Assembly (NCBI RefSeq): GCF_017562075.2
Contig: NC_054084.1
Span: forward strand, 33,656,633-33,720,632
Direction: 5' to 3'
DNA from: Anopheles merus
Lineage: Eukaryota; Arthropoda; Insecta; Diptera; Culicidae
DNA length: 64,000 nucleotides
Position 1 is the first letter of the stretch. Each line of letters opens with the position of its first letter. Both the position numbers and the translations under genes were made by a program. The notes beneath the pieces are model-generated. The model searched no databases, had not been told where the DNA came from, and saw only the letters and a list, made by a program, of their open reading frames with translations. Positions 24,901 to 36,790 of this stretch are shown piece after piece.

Positions 24901-25985
24901 AACAACTTGTAAAACACACGCGCCCTTGTTAAAAAAAGGGAATAAAAGTAAGCACACTGGGTGGTGAATGTTAAAAATACTATTGTAAAAAAAAACAAAG
25001 ATTTAAAAATGTGTTAGTGGCTCCCCTCTTTTGGTTTGTGTAAGAAGAGTCACGGTGTTTATGTGTGTGTGTGTGTGTGTGATTTGGTCCGAAATTCTCA
25101 CACACAATCGGATTGATCGTGATGATGTATAGATAAGAGATAACTTTCAAAAGCGTGTTTCCCTCCTGCTGTGGAAAGCTTCAGAAAAACTATACACTTA
25201 CACCGATAAGAAGAATAAGAAGAAGAAAAGAAGAAGAAATTAAAAAAACACGCAAAACAAACAAAAGCGGTAAAAGAAGTGTGTGGAAAATACTAAATGT
25301 GCCAGTTTATAGAAAAAATGTAAAACAAAAAACGAAAGGGAGGAAAGCAACCAAAAACAAACAAAAAACGAAACCTAACAAGAGAAGAAATGTGTTCGAA
25401 ATAAAACAGAAACAAAAAAAAACACTGAAACAATGATTTGAAGAAATCGTAAATAAGGAAGAATTGTAGTAATAAAAAGAAAACACACACAACCACATAC
25501 ACAACAAACAAACAGAAAAGATGTGAAAAAGTCTATTAGTAAAAAAAAAAGAAAACAAGTAGAGAGAGCCCAGCCGTAGGTGCGCGAAATTCGGTTTAAA
25601 AAGAGAGATAAAAAACAGAGAGAAAAGAAGAAAAACTTAACTATATATATATTATATACACTAGGTACTTATATATGAATATATATTATATACAACAGAG
25701 GCGAGAAAAGAGGGCGGAGAAGAAAAAAAACTGTACACGAGAAGAAAGAGGAGTAAAGAAAAGAAGCGAAGAAGGGTCCCTATTCCGGCTTTTGTTTCCC
25801 CCGTTAATATTGTCCCCTCTCTGGCAGCTCTCGGTCGGTTCCGTGTATTCCCGTTGTGTTTCCCCGCTTGGCATTAAGATGTCCTTACCTTACCTCTCGC
25901 TGGACAGTAGTAAAGTCAGCAGCAGCAGCACCATTAGTTGATTTGTTATCGCAAATCAGTTTGTCCCCACAAAAATAATGCTTTC
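18968..25985 (+). other. Probable long 3' UTR / downstream region of Bruno-3
   Basis: No credible gene was found in this 7 kb. The first 300 nt after the stop are still GC-rich and full of CAG/CAC repeats; the rest is T-rich and A-rich with many GT runs, typical of long neuronal RNA-binding protein 3' UTRs. AATAAA signals occur at 19372-19377 (with a GT-repeat at 19381-19394), 24941-24946, 25400-25405 and 25471-25476. Which of these is used cannot be decided from sequence. It includes an AT satellite-like patch (25641-25695). Confidence 0.4.
20161..20245 (+). other. Stem-loop in the putative Bruno-3 3' UTR
   Basis: ATTGCTGCTGTTCTT at 20161-20175 is perfectly complementary to AAGAACAGCAGCAAT at 20231-20245, giving a 15-bp stem with a 55-nt loop. 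The loop is too large for an ordinary pre-miRNA unless it folds further. Function is unknown; a UTR regulatory structure is one possibility. Confidence 0.5.
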
Positions 25986-26808
25986 TTTATTGGATTGTTC
26001 CTGAAAAAAGGGACGAAGGAGATAAAAAAATAGTTCAATAATTCTGAAAAAGGAAAGACACAGCATAACAAAAGCAAACAATGTCTCATCTCATCAATGC
26101 TGTGGCAAAAAAGGCGACTATCACAGAGGAAAATTCAGGAAACCAGGTTAATGTTCCCGAAGTTTTATGTTGCGTCTTTTGGGCTATTTATGGTCCCAAA
26201 CGCTCCCTTTTGTGTCCTTTTGGCAGCTATTGTGAACTTTTCGAAAGCCCAGATCCTTTGGGATCCTCAATTTCCCTCACCATCTTATCCTTAGTACATC
26301 AGTTTGCTCATCATCGTGTGCCAACGGGGGGGAAACACTGGGAAATCGTACCCCGCCTCCCTCCCCTCAAAACCTTCTAATTTCCTTTATCATTCACTCT
26401 CCCTCCCCGATAAAGATGATTCTTTGCTCCTTCTTCTTCTTCTACACACCAACACTTCACAAACTTTCTTTGTATGGTTTACTACTATTGTTTGATTTTA
26501 CTTTGAAATTTGATAAGAATAAATCCGTTTTGTTTCTTCGGCAGAGAGCGAGAGAGGAGGCAGAGGAAGAAACTCGTGAAAAATCACAAAACTGAAAACA
26601 ACTGACTGTGAAATGTGTGTTGCATTTTTTTTGTTTTTTGTGAAGGTTGTGTAACAAATGTCCGAAAAAGGTGAAGAAATCAGAACGAGAAAGTGTCGAA
26701 AAAAAACATTGTACATCACGCGGTCGAGAACTCTGCCAGGGCTGCACCATTATTGCAGAATCGAAAGACAAGACATGAACATTTCTTCCTCGCCTACGGC
26801 GTCTAAAC
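25986..26808. other. Intergenic, nothing recognised
   Basis: AT-rich sequence with short open frames of no recognisable family, ending at the left boundary of the hAT-like element. A transcript end of Bruno-3 may lie near its left side. Confidence 0.5.
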
Positions 26809-27263
26809 TAGAGTTGGGCCAAATTCACAGAAAAGAAAAACTGGGTCCGAACGGTTCCATCAAATATCGGAACGAACTCCGAAAGGTAGGTTCAAACACT
26901 CCCGCCTGAACCGTCCGGAATCGTCCGGAACAGTTCGGAATCGTTCAGAAGTGTCGGAATCGTCTAGAATCGTTCGTAATCGTCCCTAAAACGTTTGGAG
27001 CATTGATGGAACCTCTTAGTATACTGGCAATAAAATCACTTTAATACTGCCCGTTTTACGGTATTCAAGTGTTTCGATCGGTAGGGAGACAGTGAACTCC
27101 GATCACTCCAGAATAGTTTCTGTAATGAAAAGGGACCATTTTCCTTCGTATTGTTCCGTTGTTTTGTTGTTCTAAACATGGACAAGAAAAAAACTAGCCC
27201 ATGTATTAAAATTGCACGAGCTAAGACGCAGTTCACTTGATTGACTCTTACTGATCGTTTAAG

Positions 27264-27462
27264 GGGGGCGGTCCCGTATTACAGTCGTCAACTCGAACGA
27301 CTCAATAACATGCCCGTCATGGGTTCAAGCCCAGAATGGACCGTCCCCCCGTAGCAAGGATAGACTATCCGGCTACGTGGTAATGAATTACGTCTCGAAA
27401 GCCTCTGTATATAGGCCGGCATGTCCGCGTAGGACGTTACGCCAAATATAAGAAGAAGAAGT
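27264..27462 (+). mobile_element. SINE of the ~200-bp tRNA-related type (SINE200-like)
   Basis: A 199-bp body begins with a G-run (GGGGGCGGTCCCG), has a strong B box GGGTTCAAGCCC near 27324-27335 with an A-box-like stretch upstream, and ends with an AGA-repeat tail. It is flanked by a perfect 9-bp target duplication, TCGTTTAAG at 27255-27263 and 27463-27471. Size, pol III boxes and tail fit SINE200 of Anopheles gambiae as I remember it; the family name is from memory. It lies inside hAT-like copy 1, so it is the younger insertion. Confidence 0.7.
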
Positions 27463-27593
27463 TCGTTTAAGCTAACGGTGACTTATGATTATGGTGTATC
27501 CATTGTAGGTTTATGGGCTCGGCACATCCCGAAATCGACTCTTTAACGATCGTGTTATTAAAGTCGTACGCACATTCACTAGTATCGATCCAC

Positions 27594-27835
27594 TACGTTT
27601 CCGGACGATCCCAATGACTCCGGACGATTCCGATGACTCCATACGATTCCGATGACTCCGGACGATTTCGATGACTCAATACGATTCCGATGACTCCATA
27701 CGATTCCGATGACTCCAGACGATGCAGACGATTCCGGATGATTCCGAATGATTCCGACGATTCCGCACGATTCCAGACGATCCCGGACGATTCCGACGAA
27801 TCCAGCGGAGTTAGCAATTCTATTTCAATGGAGTC
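27594..27835. repeat. Minisatellite of ~18-bp GACTCCGGACGATTCCGAT units
   Basis: Imperfect tandem units such as GATTCCGATGACTCC repeat about a dozen times, decaying into GATTCCGGA variants on the right. It is part of hAT-like copy 1. Open frames read through it on both strands are Asp/Ser-rich artefacts. Confidence 0.8.
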
Positions 27836-27903
27836 AGGAATCGGAATCAATCTTGCCAAAACCAGAGCAGAACTGTGGGTGCGATCCGGAGAACTCATCT
27901 CTA

Positions 27904-28278
27904 GTCCAAACTAGCGTCTGTCTACCCTTTTGTGAGTGTGTGCGCGCGCCCGCCGGCATCGGCCCTATCACCTACTCCGGTGTGATAAATGATGCCACAG
28001 AGTTTGCCCAGCGCGCGTGCCTCTGTCCGCCTGTGTCCGCTCCCAGATCGGATATTGAAACTATCTATTATTCTTCAATTAGCCCTGACACTAGCTCTTA
28101 CTACTTCTGCTGCTGCTGCTGCTGCTGCTGAGCCAAGAAGACCTGCCGTCCCCGAGAAGACCTGCTGGTCCTCCCAAGAAGAAGCAGACGCCGGCCTTTT
28201 GAAGAGAAGTATTCATTTGCATAATCACTAAATTAGTTCACCAATGGACTGTTATTGCTTCTTCGTATTTTGCTGCAC

Positions 28279-28332
<54 letters not shown>

Positions 28333-29629
28333 TGATGAGGACGACGACGACTACCACGCTACTGGACTGTCGGGTGACGATGATGATGATGGTGTTGATG
28401 GCGATCCTTCTTCGTTTGGCGCGCAAGACGACGGCGAACTCGGTGAGGCGTGAGCTTGCCGCTTGACAACAAGGACACTGTTCACCGTCCCCCCCTCCCC
28501 CCCCCACCTCTGCGCGCGTAATTGCTCTCTCCCTCTCTGTCCGTGGCGCGTGGCCATTATTATGAGTGCTTTATACGTTCCGACGTTGACGCGCTGCCGT
28601 GTGTTCTGCCTGTCCGCAAAAGGTGGTGAACTTTTAATTACTCCGTCCTTTGCCCCCCGATGTATGTGTCCGAGAATAGGGGGCTTAGCGGGCCAGGAGA
28701 CAGAAGACCGTTCCAAATGGCCGTTGTGGCATTATTGCTGGAATTTGTTTACAAGCACCAAAACGAGCCCCGATGCCTAATTGCTCTGTCTCATTGCATC
28801 GTTTGCATAGGAAGGAAGATCGTGTCGTGTCGTGCGGTTCGTACCGGCCACTGGTCCTCCCCATTCACCGGTACACGGTTGAAATGTTTATTTTGATTGG
28901 ATTAAAAGCGAAATCGAAAAAGCGACAGCGTGGAACGACCAACTGACGATGAAATGGAATCGGCCGCTGCCGCCTGGTGAAATTAGTTTTACCGTTTTGT
29001 CATGTTCCGCTGTTTAATCATTCATGAGCGCTGTGTTCCACAGCGACGGGCACACTAGCTCCGGAGCGTTTTTAATGAATATTACCAGGCATTACTAAAT
29101 GGTTTTCCAAGCAAGCAGGGAAGCTTTTTGTAAACGTAAATTTTCCAGGAAAGCTACAGAAAGGACAGAATAAGATGAAATTGTTTGTACAGTTTTGTGG
29201 ATTCGATCTGAGTCTGAGTTGTCTTCCGTTTTAAGTGGAAGTAATTTTCCAATCCATTTTCTCACCAAAATGTCATCGATGTGGAACACCTTCCAATCGA
29301 ACGTCAAATGAAGTTTCCCGGAGCCACTTGATGCTTTGTTTTAGCGCTTGTCGTGTTGGATAATGATGGCCAGGGTACATCCTGCAGTACAGCTTTTCCA
29401 TCTTGTGACACTTCTTGCTGTATTTTTGAAGTGATTATTGAGGAATAAAATGATTCGCAAATGATGCCCTTTATGTTTAAAGAGTCGGGCTTTAGTTAAT
29501 GTTGCTCGGTTACAGGGCTACCCAGCACAACTTCAAGGTCAAAATGGCATAGTTCATTGACTCCGAGTTGTTGATGCAAACAAAAAAGAGCTAAAAATCC
29601 ATTTCAGTTTCAGAATTAAGGCCTAATCT
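27904..29629. other. Intergenic, simple repeats only
   Basis: It contains a CTG run (28099-28130), an AG microsatellite (28286-28329) and GC-rich unique DNA. No gene was recognised; the short open frames are repeat-driven. Confidence 0.5.
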
Positions 29630-30960
29630 TACATGGAACTGATACCTGATATCGGACCCATACTGGTCCTGGAATTCATATAGGACCTATACCGATTATG
29701 AAACTAATACTGGGTGGTAAGGACCCACTTGAATGATGGACTGATGCTGAACCCGTCTCGGTCCAGGAACTCATATTGAATTCATGTTAGCTCTCAAACT
29801 GATCATGAACCCATACCGATTCTGGAGCTGATCACGATCCCATATTACATGAAACTAATATTACTGAAGCCATATTCGTCCTGGAAATGATACTCCATAT
29901 CGGTCCTGGAACGGGTCATGGACTCATAGCGAACGTCCACACCTGAGGTCCAAAACAGCCGAAGTTATACAAAATCATGAAACAGTCTGTGCCTTTGCGT
30001 TCCGGCGTCCACCCGACGTTTACCGAGCCAAACCGAATAATTGTGTTCGATAAACCTGTATGCGGAACAGGTAGCTGAAGTTATACTGCTTACTTCTCGT
30101 ATGCCGCTGTGCAGTGGCGGATCGAACGGTAGGCGGACAAGGCGGTCGCTTGGGGCCCCGTAGATCGCTAGTCTATAGTATGCCGTATGGACAGCGTACT
30201 ACCGACAAGGGCCCCCGGAAGGATGGACGTTGGGACCCCAAGGATGGCAAGTATTTTGCACCCCCCCCCCCTCCCGCCTCCGCCAGTAAAAATTGTAGAG
30301 CCTGTGACTGATGATCGTAGGGGCCTCAAGATTATTGTTCAATCTTCCAACCCAAGCGTATGCTATCGGCTCTGCATTCGGGCATGGGCAGCCCCGTGGG
30401 CGTCGTGTGTACGCGGGCATACGGTTCAAGGAACTGATGCTGAGCCCATTTCGCTCCAAGAACTGATACGGAGCTGGTCCCGGCCCTGGCACTGATACTG
30501 AATTCATGTCAGTCCAAGACCTTAGTTCATAAGATTCATGGAATTGATTCAGACCCTATGCCGGTCAAAGAACTATTACTGAACCCATATCGGTCCTGAA
30601 ACCGATCACTAATCCTTACTGGTCTTGAAACTGATACGGAATCTATGGTATTGAACTGAAACTTATACGGAATCTATGGTATTGAACTGAAACTGATTCT
30701 GAACTCATGTCGGTTCTGAAGCTGATGCTAAACCCATATCGGTACAGGAATCCTTTCCAGTCTGGGAACCGATCATGAACCGTTTCTGGTCCTGTAATTT
30801 ATAGTTGACCCATACCGGATCTGAAACTGATATTGAACCGATAGCGGTCCTGGAACTGATACTTAACCCATATTGGTCCAGAAACTGATAGTGAAATTGG
30901 TCCATACGGATACCGGAACTAATATTGAATCTGTTGCGTCCGCTATTTCTCATTAATTGT
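29630..30960. repeat. Diverged ~30-bp minisatellite field
   Basis: The phrases GGAACTGATAC, TGAACCCATA and TCGGTCCT recur in order many times at roughly 30-bp spacing, from about 29630 to 29950 and again from about 30430 to 30960. The middle (about 30050-30420) is unrelated GC-rich DNA that may be an insertion starting near GCAGTGGCGGATC at 30111. Units are too diverged for a simple count. Confidence 0.65.
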
Positions 30961-30982
30961 AGAACGAAAATCATAGGCCACA

Positions 30983-32651
30983 TACAGTCAGTCCAAAAAG
31001 TATTCGTCTAGTTGAATATTTTGCAGAAAAAGGCGAATTATGGCCGCAATACGTATGGGACGATAAAAGTAATGATGAGGTTTGATAAAGGGACCATCAA
31101 TACACTCGTTTTGCTGAAACATAAGCATTTAAATAGTGCAATAGCACCCAAAATACATACAAAACTAAAAAAAGTCGTTTGATGGGCGCGCAAAAAGTAT
31201 TCGTCCATCAGACTTTTGACGTAATATGCGTATGAAAACAAAGGTTATGGATTCAAAAAATGTCCTAATCTTGTTTCTTATTGCATTTATGACTATTGGT
31301 GACTACTTGCACAACGCAAGAACTCATTTGAACCTTTAAAAAGGCGTATTTTTTATCCACTCATCCTGCAAGACTTGTTCCAATTATTCTCTGGTAGAAA
31401 TGTTGCATTTCCGGACTACGTGGCCAAGTTCCATTGAAAAAATGGCAACTGATATCATATTGAGACTCTGCTAAATCATTTTCATCAGTTTGGTTTCAAC
31501 TGGTTTGGTGTTCCGGGCAAATGACAATGCTCTGCATGTTCTCCAGCGCGACTGTTCTTGGAACATGTGATACATTTTAAGTACAATTTCTCAGAACTGG
31601 CACTCAAAGTACTTAAAAACGGCATTAATATGTTTCCTCACCTCGTCTCCTATCATTTTGAATTATTTTTTTAGGTCAGCTTGCCTCACTGAGTCCTAGT
31701 ATCATGACATCATGATGCTACCGTTACACGAGATTTTGCTGCTGCATCTTAGTAGACTGTTTTCGCTATGGTACAGGTCGGCCGTATGACCTTGGCGATT
31801 TAAACATGTTTTAATATGTTAGTAGAGCCTAATTTGAAATAAATTCATGAATTATTTGATGCTCCTTACCAGATTTGGCCACATTTTATGTATCGTATTA
31901 TTCAAACAAAACATGTTTGTAACAACTGACTCATTCAAGCTATTACATGACCAACTACGATGAAATGCAGCATGACCCAGCAACCAAATGTGACCCATCT
32001 GTTTTCCTGATCTTGTTGGCCATCATAAAATGCACTGAATCCTGGGTTATATTGGATTTTTTGGACATTAAACCGCTTCTTTCGTTAGATTAACGGTCAA
32101 GAATTGCTGCTTACATGGCAGTTAGTCACACAATTAGTGTCAGAAAAATGGCCAAACTCTGATCAAATGAAGGAATGAGGCCCACCCCACACACATTTTG
32201 TAACCTTCAAAAATGGGTGGGATAGGTTATGCATAAGTTAAAGATAAGATTTTCGCCATCCTGTTCCAATCATTTAACTCCCCCACCTTTAGTGCCTCTC
32301 TGACCGCTTGAAGTGCAATTGAAACAACAGAAATGCATTAATTTAGAAGGAAGTCACCAGTAGATTGATAATAATACATTTAATTCACATGTACGTAGAA
32401 TTTGTCCAGCGTAAATAATTAAAAAGCTAGATGGACGAATACTTTTTGCGCGCCTATCAAACGACTTTTTTTGTTTTGTATGTATTTTGGTTGTTATTGC
32501 ACTATTTAAATGTTTATTTTTTAGCAAAACGTGTGTATTGATGGCCCCATTATCAAATCTCTTCATTACTGTTATCACCCCATACGTATTGCGGTCATAA
32601 TTCGCCTTTTTCTGAAAAATATTCAGCTAGACGAATACTTTTTGGACTATA
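30983..32651. mobile_element. Tc1/mariner-like element with long IR/DR termini
   Basis: A left arm (30985-31209) and an inverted right arm (32430-32649) of about 220 bp match closely along their length. Each arm has the motif AAAAAGTATTCGTC twice in the same orientation, at the outer tip and at the inner edge, which is the IR/DR layout of some Tc1-like transposons. TA dinucleotides flank both ends; the right tip looks about 4 bp shorter. The 1.2-kb core has no intact transposase. On the minus strand near 31342-31380 a LQDEWIKNTP-like peptide recalls a Tc1 transposase C-terminus, weakly. A dead copy. Confidence 0.7.
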
Positions 32652-32687
32652 GGTAAAATATAAAAATTTTGTAACTATATTCACAAG

Positions 32688-33937
32688 TAGGGTAAGTTTA
32701 CCAATTGTGACTATAGCACCAATTATGGCTATAACTAACACTATTTTTGCTCTAAAACAGTCTTTTTGCATTCTAAAACCACGGAAGGATTTTTCTTTTC
32801 TAATATGAACATTTTAACACATTTGTGCTTCATTAGTTCCATGCTGGTCACTTCCGTTCGTTAAATATCACCCTTTTAAAATGTGTTGGCAAGATTTTTG
32901 GTATCTATTACCGTTTTGCTAAGAGCAGCACTGTAGGATATTAGCGATTTTCAAGCACCTAACCATAATTTCATCTCAAAATCATTTTTTTATCATTTTG
33001 GTGCAAAATATTTGTTATTTAACGACTACTCATCAAAATCTACCTCCATTTCATCGAAAATATGCCTTTTTCCTGTACGTCCATAATTGGTACAACTAAC
33101 CTTCGGTGTACCAAATATCGCAGTATGCTATGGATGCTTTGGTGACAATTGACAATTGGTCGTAGCGCGTAGTTTACATGTGAACAACTCGGGTTTTGCG
33201 TTATTTTCGCAATCTAAAGTGTTAATATGTGTTTTAAGCATCATTTGTTTCTAAATTGTTCGAATCAGTAATTAGTGGAATAGTCAGTAGAATGAAATCG
33301 AATCAGTTTCACCAAAATAATACAGCCTTGAATGACTTTCATACGAAGAAAGCGAAATCTGAAGCCGCTCGTGTCGCCTTATTGCCAAATGCGCTCTTGT
33401 TCTTCCTTGATCGATTACAAGTTAGTGCTAGTATTGGCCAGAAGTATCTTGGTCAGAAGATAGTTGAACTATGGCTACGATTCTTCATTTAAACAAATTC
33501 AAACGGACCACCCTGATTTTTTCTCATCTTCGTATCGCGCTGAAACAGTAGCTGGTTTCAGTATAGCTTCCAGGTGATATGAAGGATTGTCAGGTGTGTG
33601 TCCAAGCACGGTGTCATCAAAAAGGTGTACGAAAGTATTTTTTTTTAGGATTAGCCTCATCAATTGTGCGATTAATTGAGCGTGGATATCAATACAATCT
33701 GTGATAGAAAACGGATATTTTAAAATGTTAATTTTACGTATTTAATGGTGGTTACATACTTATATTGATGCAGTGAACTTATTATTACTTGATTTCAGTT
33801 AAAACAATGTCACAAAGTAATTTTTGGTGTAAATATCCTATAGTGTTCCTAGCAATTCGCCATAGCTGTACCAATTATGGCTGTATGCTAAACTATCTTG
33901 ATGACATATTATAGCCATAATTGGTACACTTACGCTA
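32688..33937. mobile_element. TA-flanked inverted-repeat element with ACCAATTATGGC repeats
   Basis: The left end TAGGGTAAGTTTACCAATTG mirrors the right end, which reads TAGCGTAAGTGTACCAATTA on the minus strand. The motif ACCAATT(A/G)TGRC recurs near both ends (32699, 32711, 33866 and inverted at about 33075 and 33911), as expected of subterminal transposase sites. The best interior frame is 78 codons (33256-33492), with no family resemblance. It is probably a non-autonomous DNA transposon; the superfamily is undetermined. It starts only 37 bp after the Tc1-like element ends. Confidence 0.55.
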
Positions 33938-35678
33938 TGCTCAATAAAATAATATTCTTAGGACCGAGACTCACTCGACGTCCTTCATACTTCGCGGCTC
34001 ACAGGATCATGCTCGGTCTTGTTTCTCCATCCTTCAGCCGATATGCCCTGTCGATTCAGCTTTCGGAACTGTCCTACGAGCCATTCAAGTTCCAGCACAA
34101 ATCGTGAACTTATTTCGGTGTTGGAACCTTGAGTCTGTTCCGATATAGTAACTGATTCCGCAGGTTCACAAACCATAACCAGCTTTGTAATTTCACTTTA
34201 TTTGTTTAGTGACAATGATTACTATTGAACAACAATTTAACCTTTTTTGTACGTAAATTATATTGTTTTACAGCCATTCGTAATTTGTGATGCGTTTCCA
34301 TCAACCGATCAATCGTGTACCCGATCTACGTCAACCCGATCGATGCAATTTTCTGTACGAAATCGATGCATCGATGTGAAGCACTCGAAATGGCCGAATG
34401 AATTATTGAACCACACATAACAACACAACAGCCCTTTTTACCGTCATTGATGGAAGGCAACTATTACGCTTCATTTGTACTGCCACACCACCGCCACCGT
34501 TACCATTGACCGAGAACCGAAGTCGCCGAGAGCACGACAACGAGCCGTGAGCTTCTTTCCCCGCACATTTCACATTTTCTGGTTGATGAATATTTCATAC
34601 TTAAGCAACGGGTACGGACGGTTACAGATTCTGTTACGGAAAGTGTGTTCCGAGCTACCGAGTTCCGGTGGAGCAGGAGGGATGTAATGGGGGGGGGGGG
34701 GTGAATTAAAACAAAAAATGTGTACTGTACCAAAGTACGGTACACAACGGTGGAGCCTTGTGCTGGGCAATAACTTGTGGCCCCGTTTTTTCCCCTTCTG
34801 TATCGGCCAATGTCCGTCGGTCGGTTGGGGCGGCACACTGATGATCGAATGTCGTGACGGACCATCATTAGGGGAGGGTTATAGGATGGACATGCACATA
34901 CACACACACGCACGACATCGCAAAGATGCAACCGAACGCAATTAATGTTACCCTACTATCTCGTCCATTTTGCCATCCTCGCCAAATGGATTCCACCACC
35001 GGGCTATTAGCGAGGACATTCATCGTCGTCGTCGTCGTCGTCGTCCTCCGTATTCTGTGGTGGATGGACTCGTAGCCTGGAGCGAGAGGAGCAAAGCCTT
35101 TCGATATTTTATTGTCGATACTTTTACCGGCCTTTGGAACTCGCTCGTATGCTGGTCGGTCGCAAAACGCGTTGCATGACCGGGACCGGAATTGGGACTG
35201 CATCGATTTATCAACTCCTGTGTGCGCGGTGCTTCCCGGGGATGAGTAAAACGGCCATTGTCTACGGGTGCACCTAAAATGGGACGCAGTTAAACAAAGG
35301 CCACGCGGTAATCAATAAATGTTTCATTACGGGAACGGGTTCGATGGCGAAGCGGAGTAATTGGAGGTACACGAGAGCTGGAAAATTGAACTAGGGGAAA
35401 GGGGAAGATGGTCTTGCGGTAGTGGTGGGAAATGAGTTATATTTGTCTTTCTAATTTAATTCAAAGCATTTGTTTCATGTTTAAGCTGTTTCTATTTATG
35501 ACCACGTTGCCACGCTATGAATCTTTGATGTTCCGTTTTTCTGGGGAATTTTGTCAAGCCTGGAGCATTTAAAAGAACCGTTCAAGTGCATTTAATGCAT
35601 TTTAAATTGTATTTGTTCGGCGGCTGATATCAAACATTACGTATTGATGAAGGTTTGGGCTTTTAAATACGTATTAGT
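33938..35678. other. Intergenic, nothing recognised
   Basis: Mixed-composition DNA with a G-run at 34690-34701 and a CGT run at 35023-35044. Open frames here are short and without family features. Confidence 0.5.
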
Positions 35679-35775
35679 CCCAAGCGCCACAGATTAAGCT
35701 TAAACGACTGGAAAATTGAATATCCATAGAAAAAAAATGAAAGCTACACAGCTTCATTGGTTTGATCAATAGATG

Positions 35776-36598
35776 CCCTACCAGCATTAAACGGCTTTGA
35801 AGGCATTCAGAAGGCATTTAAGGCCTTAGTCGCCTTAGAAGGCGAATAAAGATTTCAACCGAAACTTTCACGGCTGTAACGGGTTCTCTTCGAAATCTTT
35901 CAACTTTTTGATTCAAGGAGAACAGATAGCTTACCGCCATCTTAGCTTGTTTATATACTGAATTTGCACCTGTACCAATGTAACTGCCAAATAGAGCAGT
36001 GACAACGCTTTTGGTTCCGAACCGAGAAAGCGTGTGTTCAAATCCAGATTTTTATGATCTTTTTTCTGCGTTTATTTCTTTTTAAATTATTTTTTTCTTA
36101 CTATAATTACTTTAAACAAAATTTATGTGAAGCGAAATTAAATAATACCTTTTTAAAAAAACATAATAATTACACTATGTTCACCGTTCATTATCAGGAT
36201 GGGAGAAATATGTATCTCATTTTTCCTTTTATTTTAGTTATCGAAATGAGTTTGGTATATTATCACCTTTCAATGAGTTGGTCTTTAACAACCGAATAAT
36301 GTAGACCATCTTTAATAAAGTGAAATAGCTCAGAGCTTAACGCAAGAGATCATAACACGTAAATCGTGCTATCGAATCTCACGCTCATATCTGGGAACAC
36401 TACAACAGTGCAGTGCTGAAGACGCTTGTAAGGTTTTCTTTTGACAGTTGCAATTTCAAATTTCAAATTAAAAGCGAAATTTTTCATTGACATATTTCAA
36501 AGGCATTTAATTACTGCTAAATGCACTGCTGATCGCCTTCAATTCGCCGGCGATTACAAGGCGATTAGAAGGCATTTAACGGAAATTTGCGGGTAGGG
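35776..36598. mobile_element. Inner inverted-repeat element nested in the outer MITE
   Basis: The ends are CCCTACCAGCATTAAACGGC on the left and, inverted, CCCTACCCGCAAATTTCCG on the right. Both arms are rich in AAGGCATTTAA and GGCGAT/ATCGCC motifs. A clear target duplication was not seen. The AT-rich core has an 81-codon open frame of low complexity, not credible as a gene. Confidence 0.5.
36310..36390 (+). repeat. tRNA-like pol III box pair
   Basis: The A-box-like TAGCTCAGAGCTTAACGC is followed about 40 bp later by the B-box-like GCTATCGAATCTC. It sits inside the inner element. It is likely a tRNA-derived repeat fragment, not a tRNA gene, as no acceptor stem pairs. Confidence 0.3.
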
Positions 36599-36715
36599 TG
36601 GCGTATTACAACTCATCATTATATTGCTATTCTTTTCTTGCAATGTGTTTCGACAAGTTGCATTTTATTATGACCTATATAGCCTTCTAACTTTCTGAGC
36701 AAAAATCTATATAAA

Positions 36716-36790
36716 TGGTCGTGTGGTTAGATACGTGGGTATCAACACCAATGACCATTGCTCAAATCTCACTTGCTTCAGTGCTGGTGG
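36716..36790 (+). repeat. tRNA-related SINE-like segment
   Basis: GTGTGGTTAGATACGTGGG resembles a tRNA A-box/D-arm region, and TTGCTCAAATCTCAC is B-box-like at the right distance. No cloverleaf could be completed. A SINE head is the likeliest reading. Confidence 0.35.

Larger units (their letters stand above)
26809..27903. mobile_element. Non-autonomous hAT-like element, copy 1
   Basis: The left end reads TAGAGTTGGGCC (26809) and the inverted right end TAGAGATGAGTT (27903). It is flanked by an 8-bp near-duplication, GTCTAAAC at 26801-26808 and GTCCAAAC at 27904-27911 (7 of 8). A TARNG-type terminus and 8-bp target duplication are hAT hallmarks. The interior has two blocks of ATTCCGGA-type minisatellite (about 26880-26995 and 27594-27835) and no transposase. 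A SINE is inserted inside it at 27264-27462. Related copies sit at 41379-42214 and 44634-45378. Confidence 0.6.

Noticed and set aside
26081..26380. A 99-codon ORF with an ATG start (MSHLINAVAKK...)
   Set aside because: Overlapping frames of equal quality, no coding bias, no recognisable domain, and it lies in the tail of the Bruno-3 locus.
30111..30420. Possible separate hAT or SINE insertion starting GCAGTGGCGGATC
   Set aside because: The start looks like a transposon tip, but no matching inverted end or target duplication was found, so it is not listed as an element.
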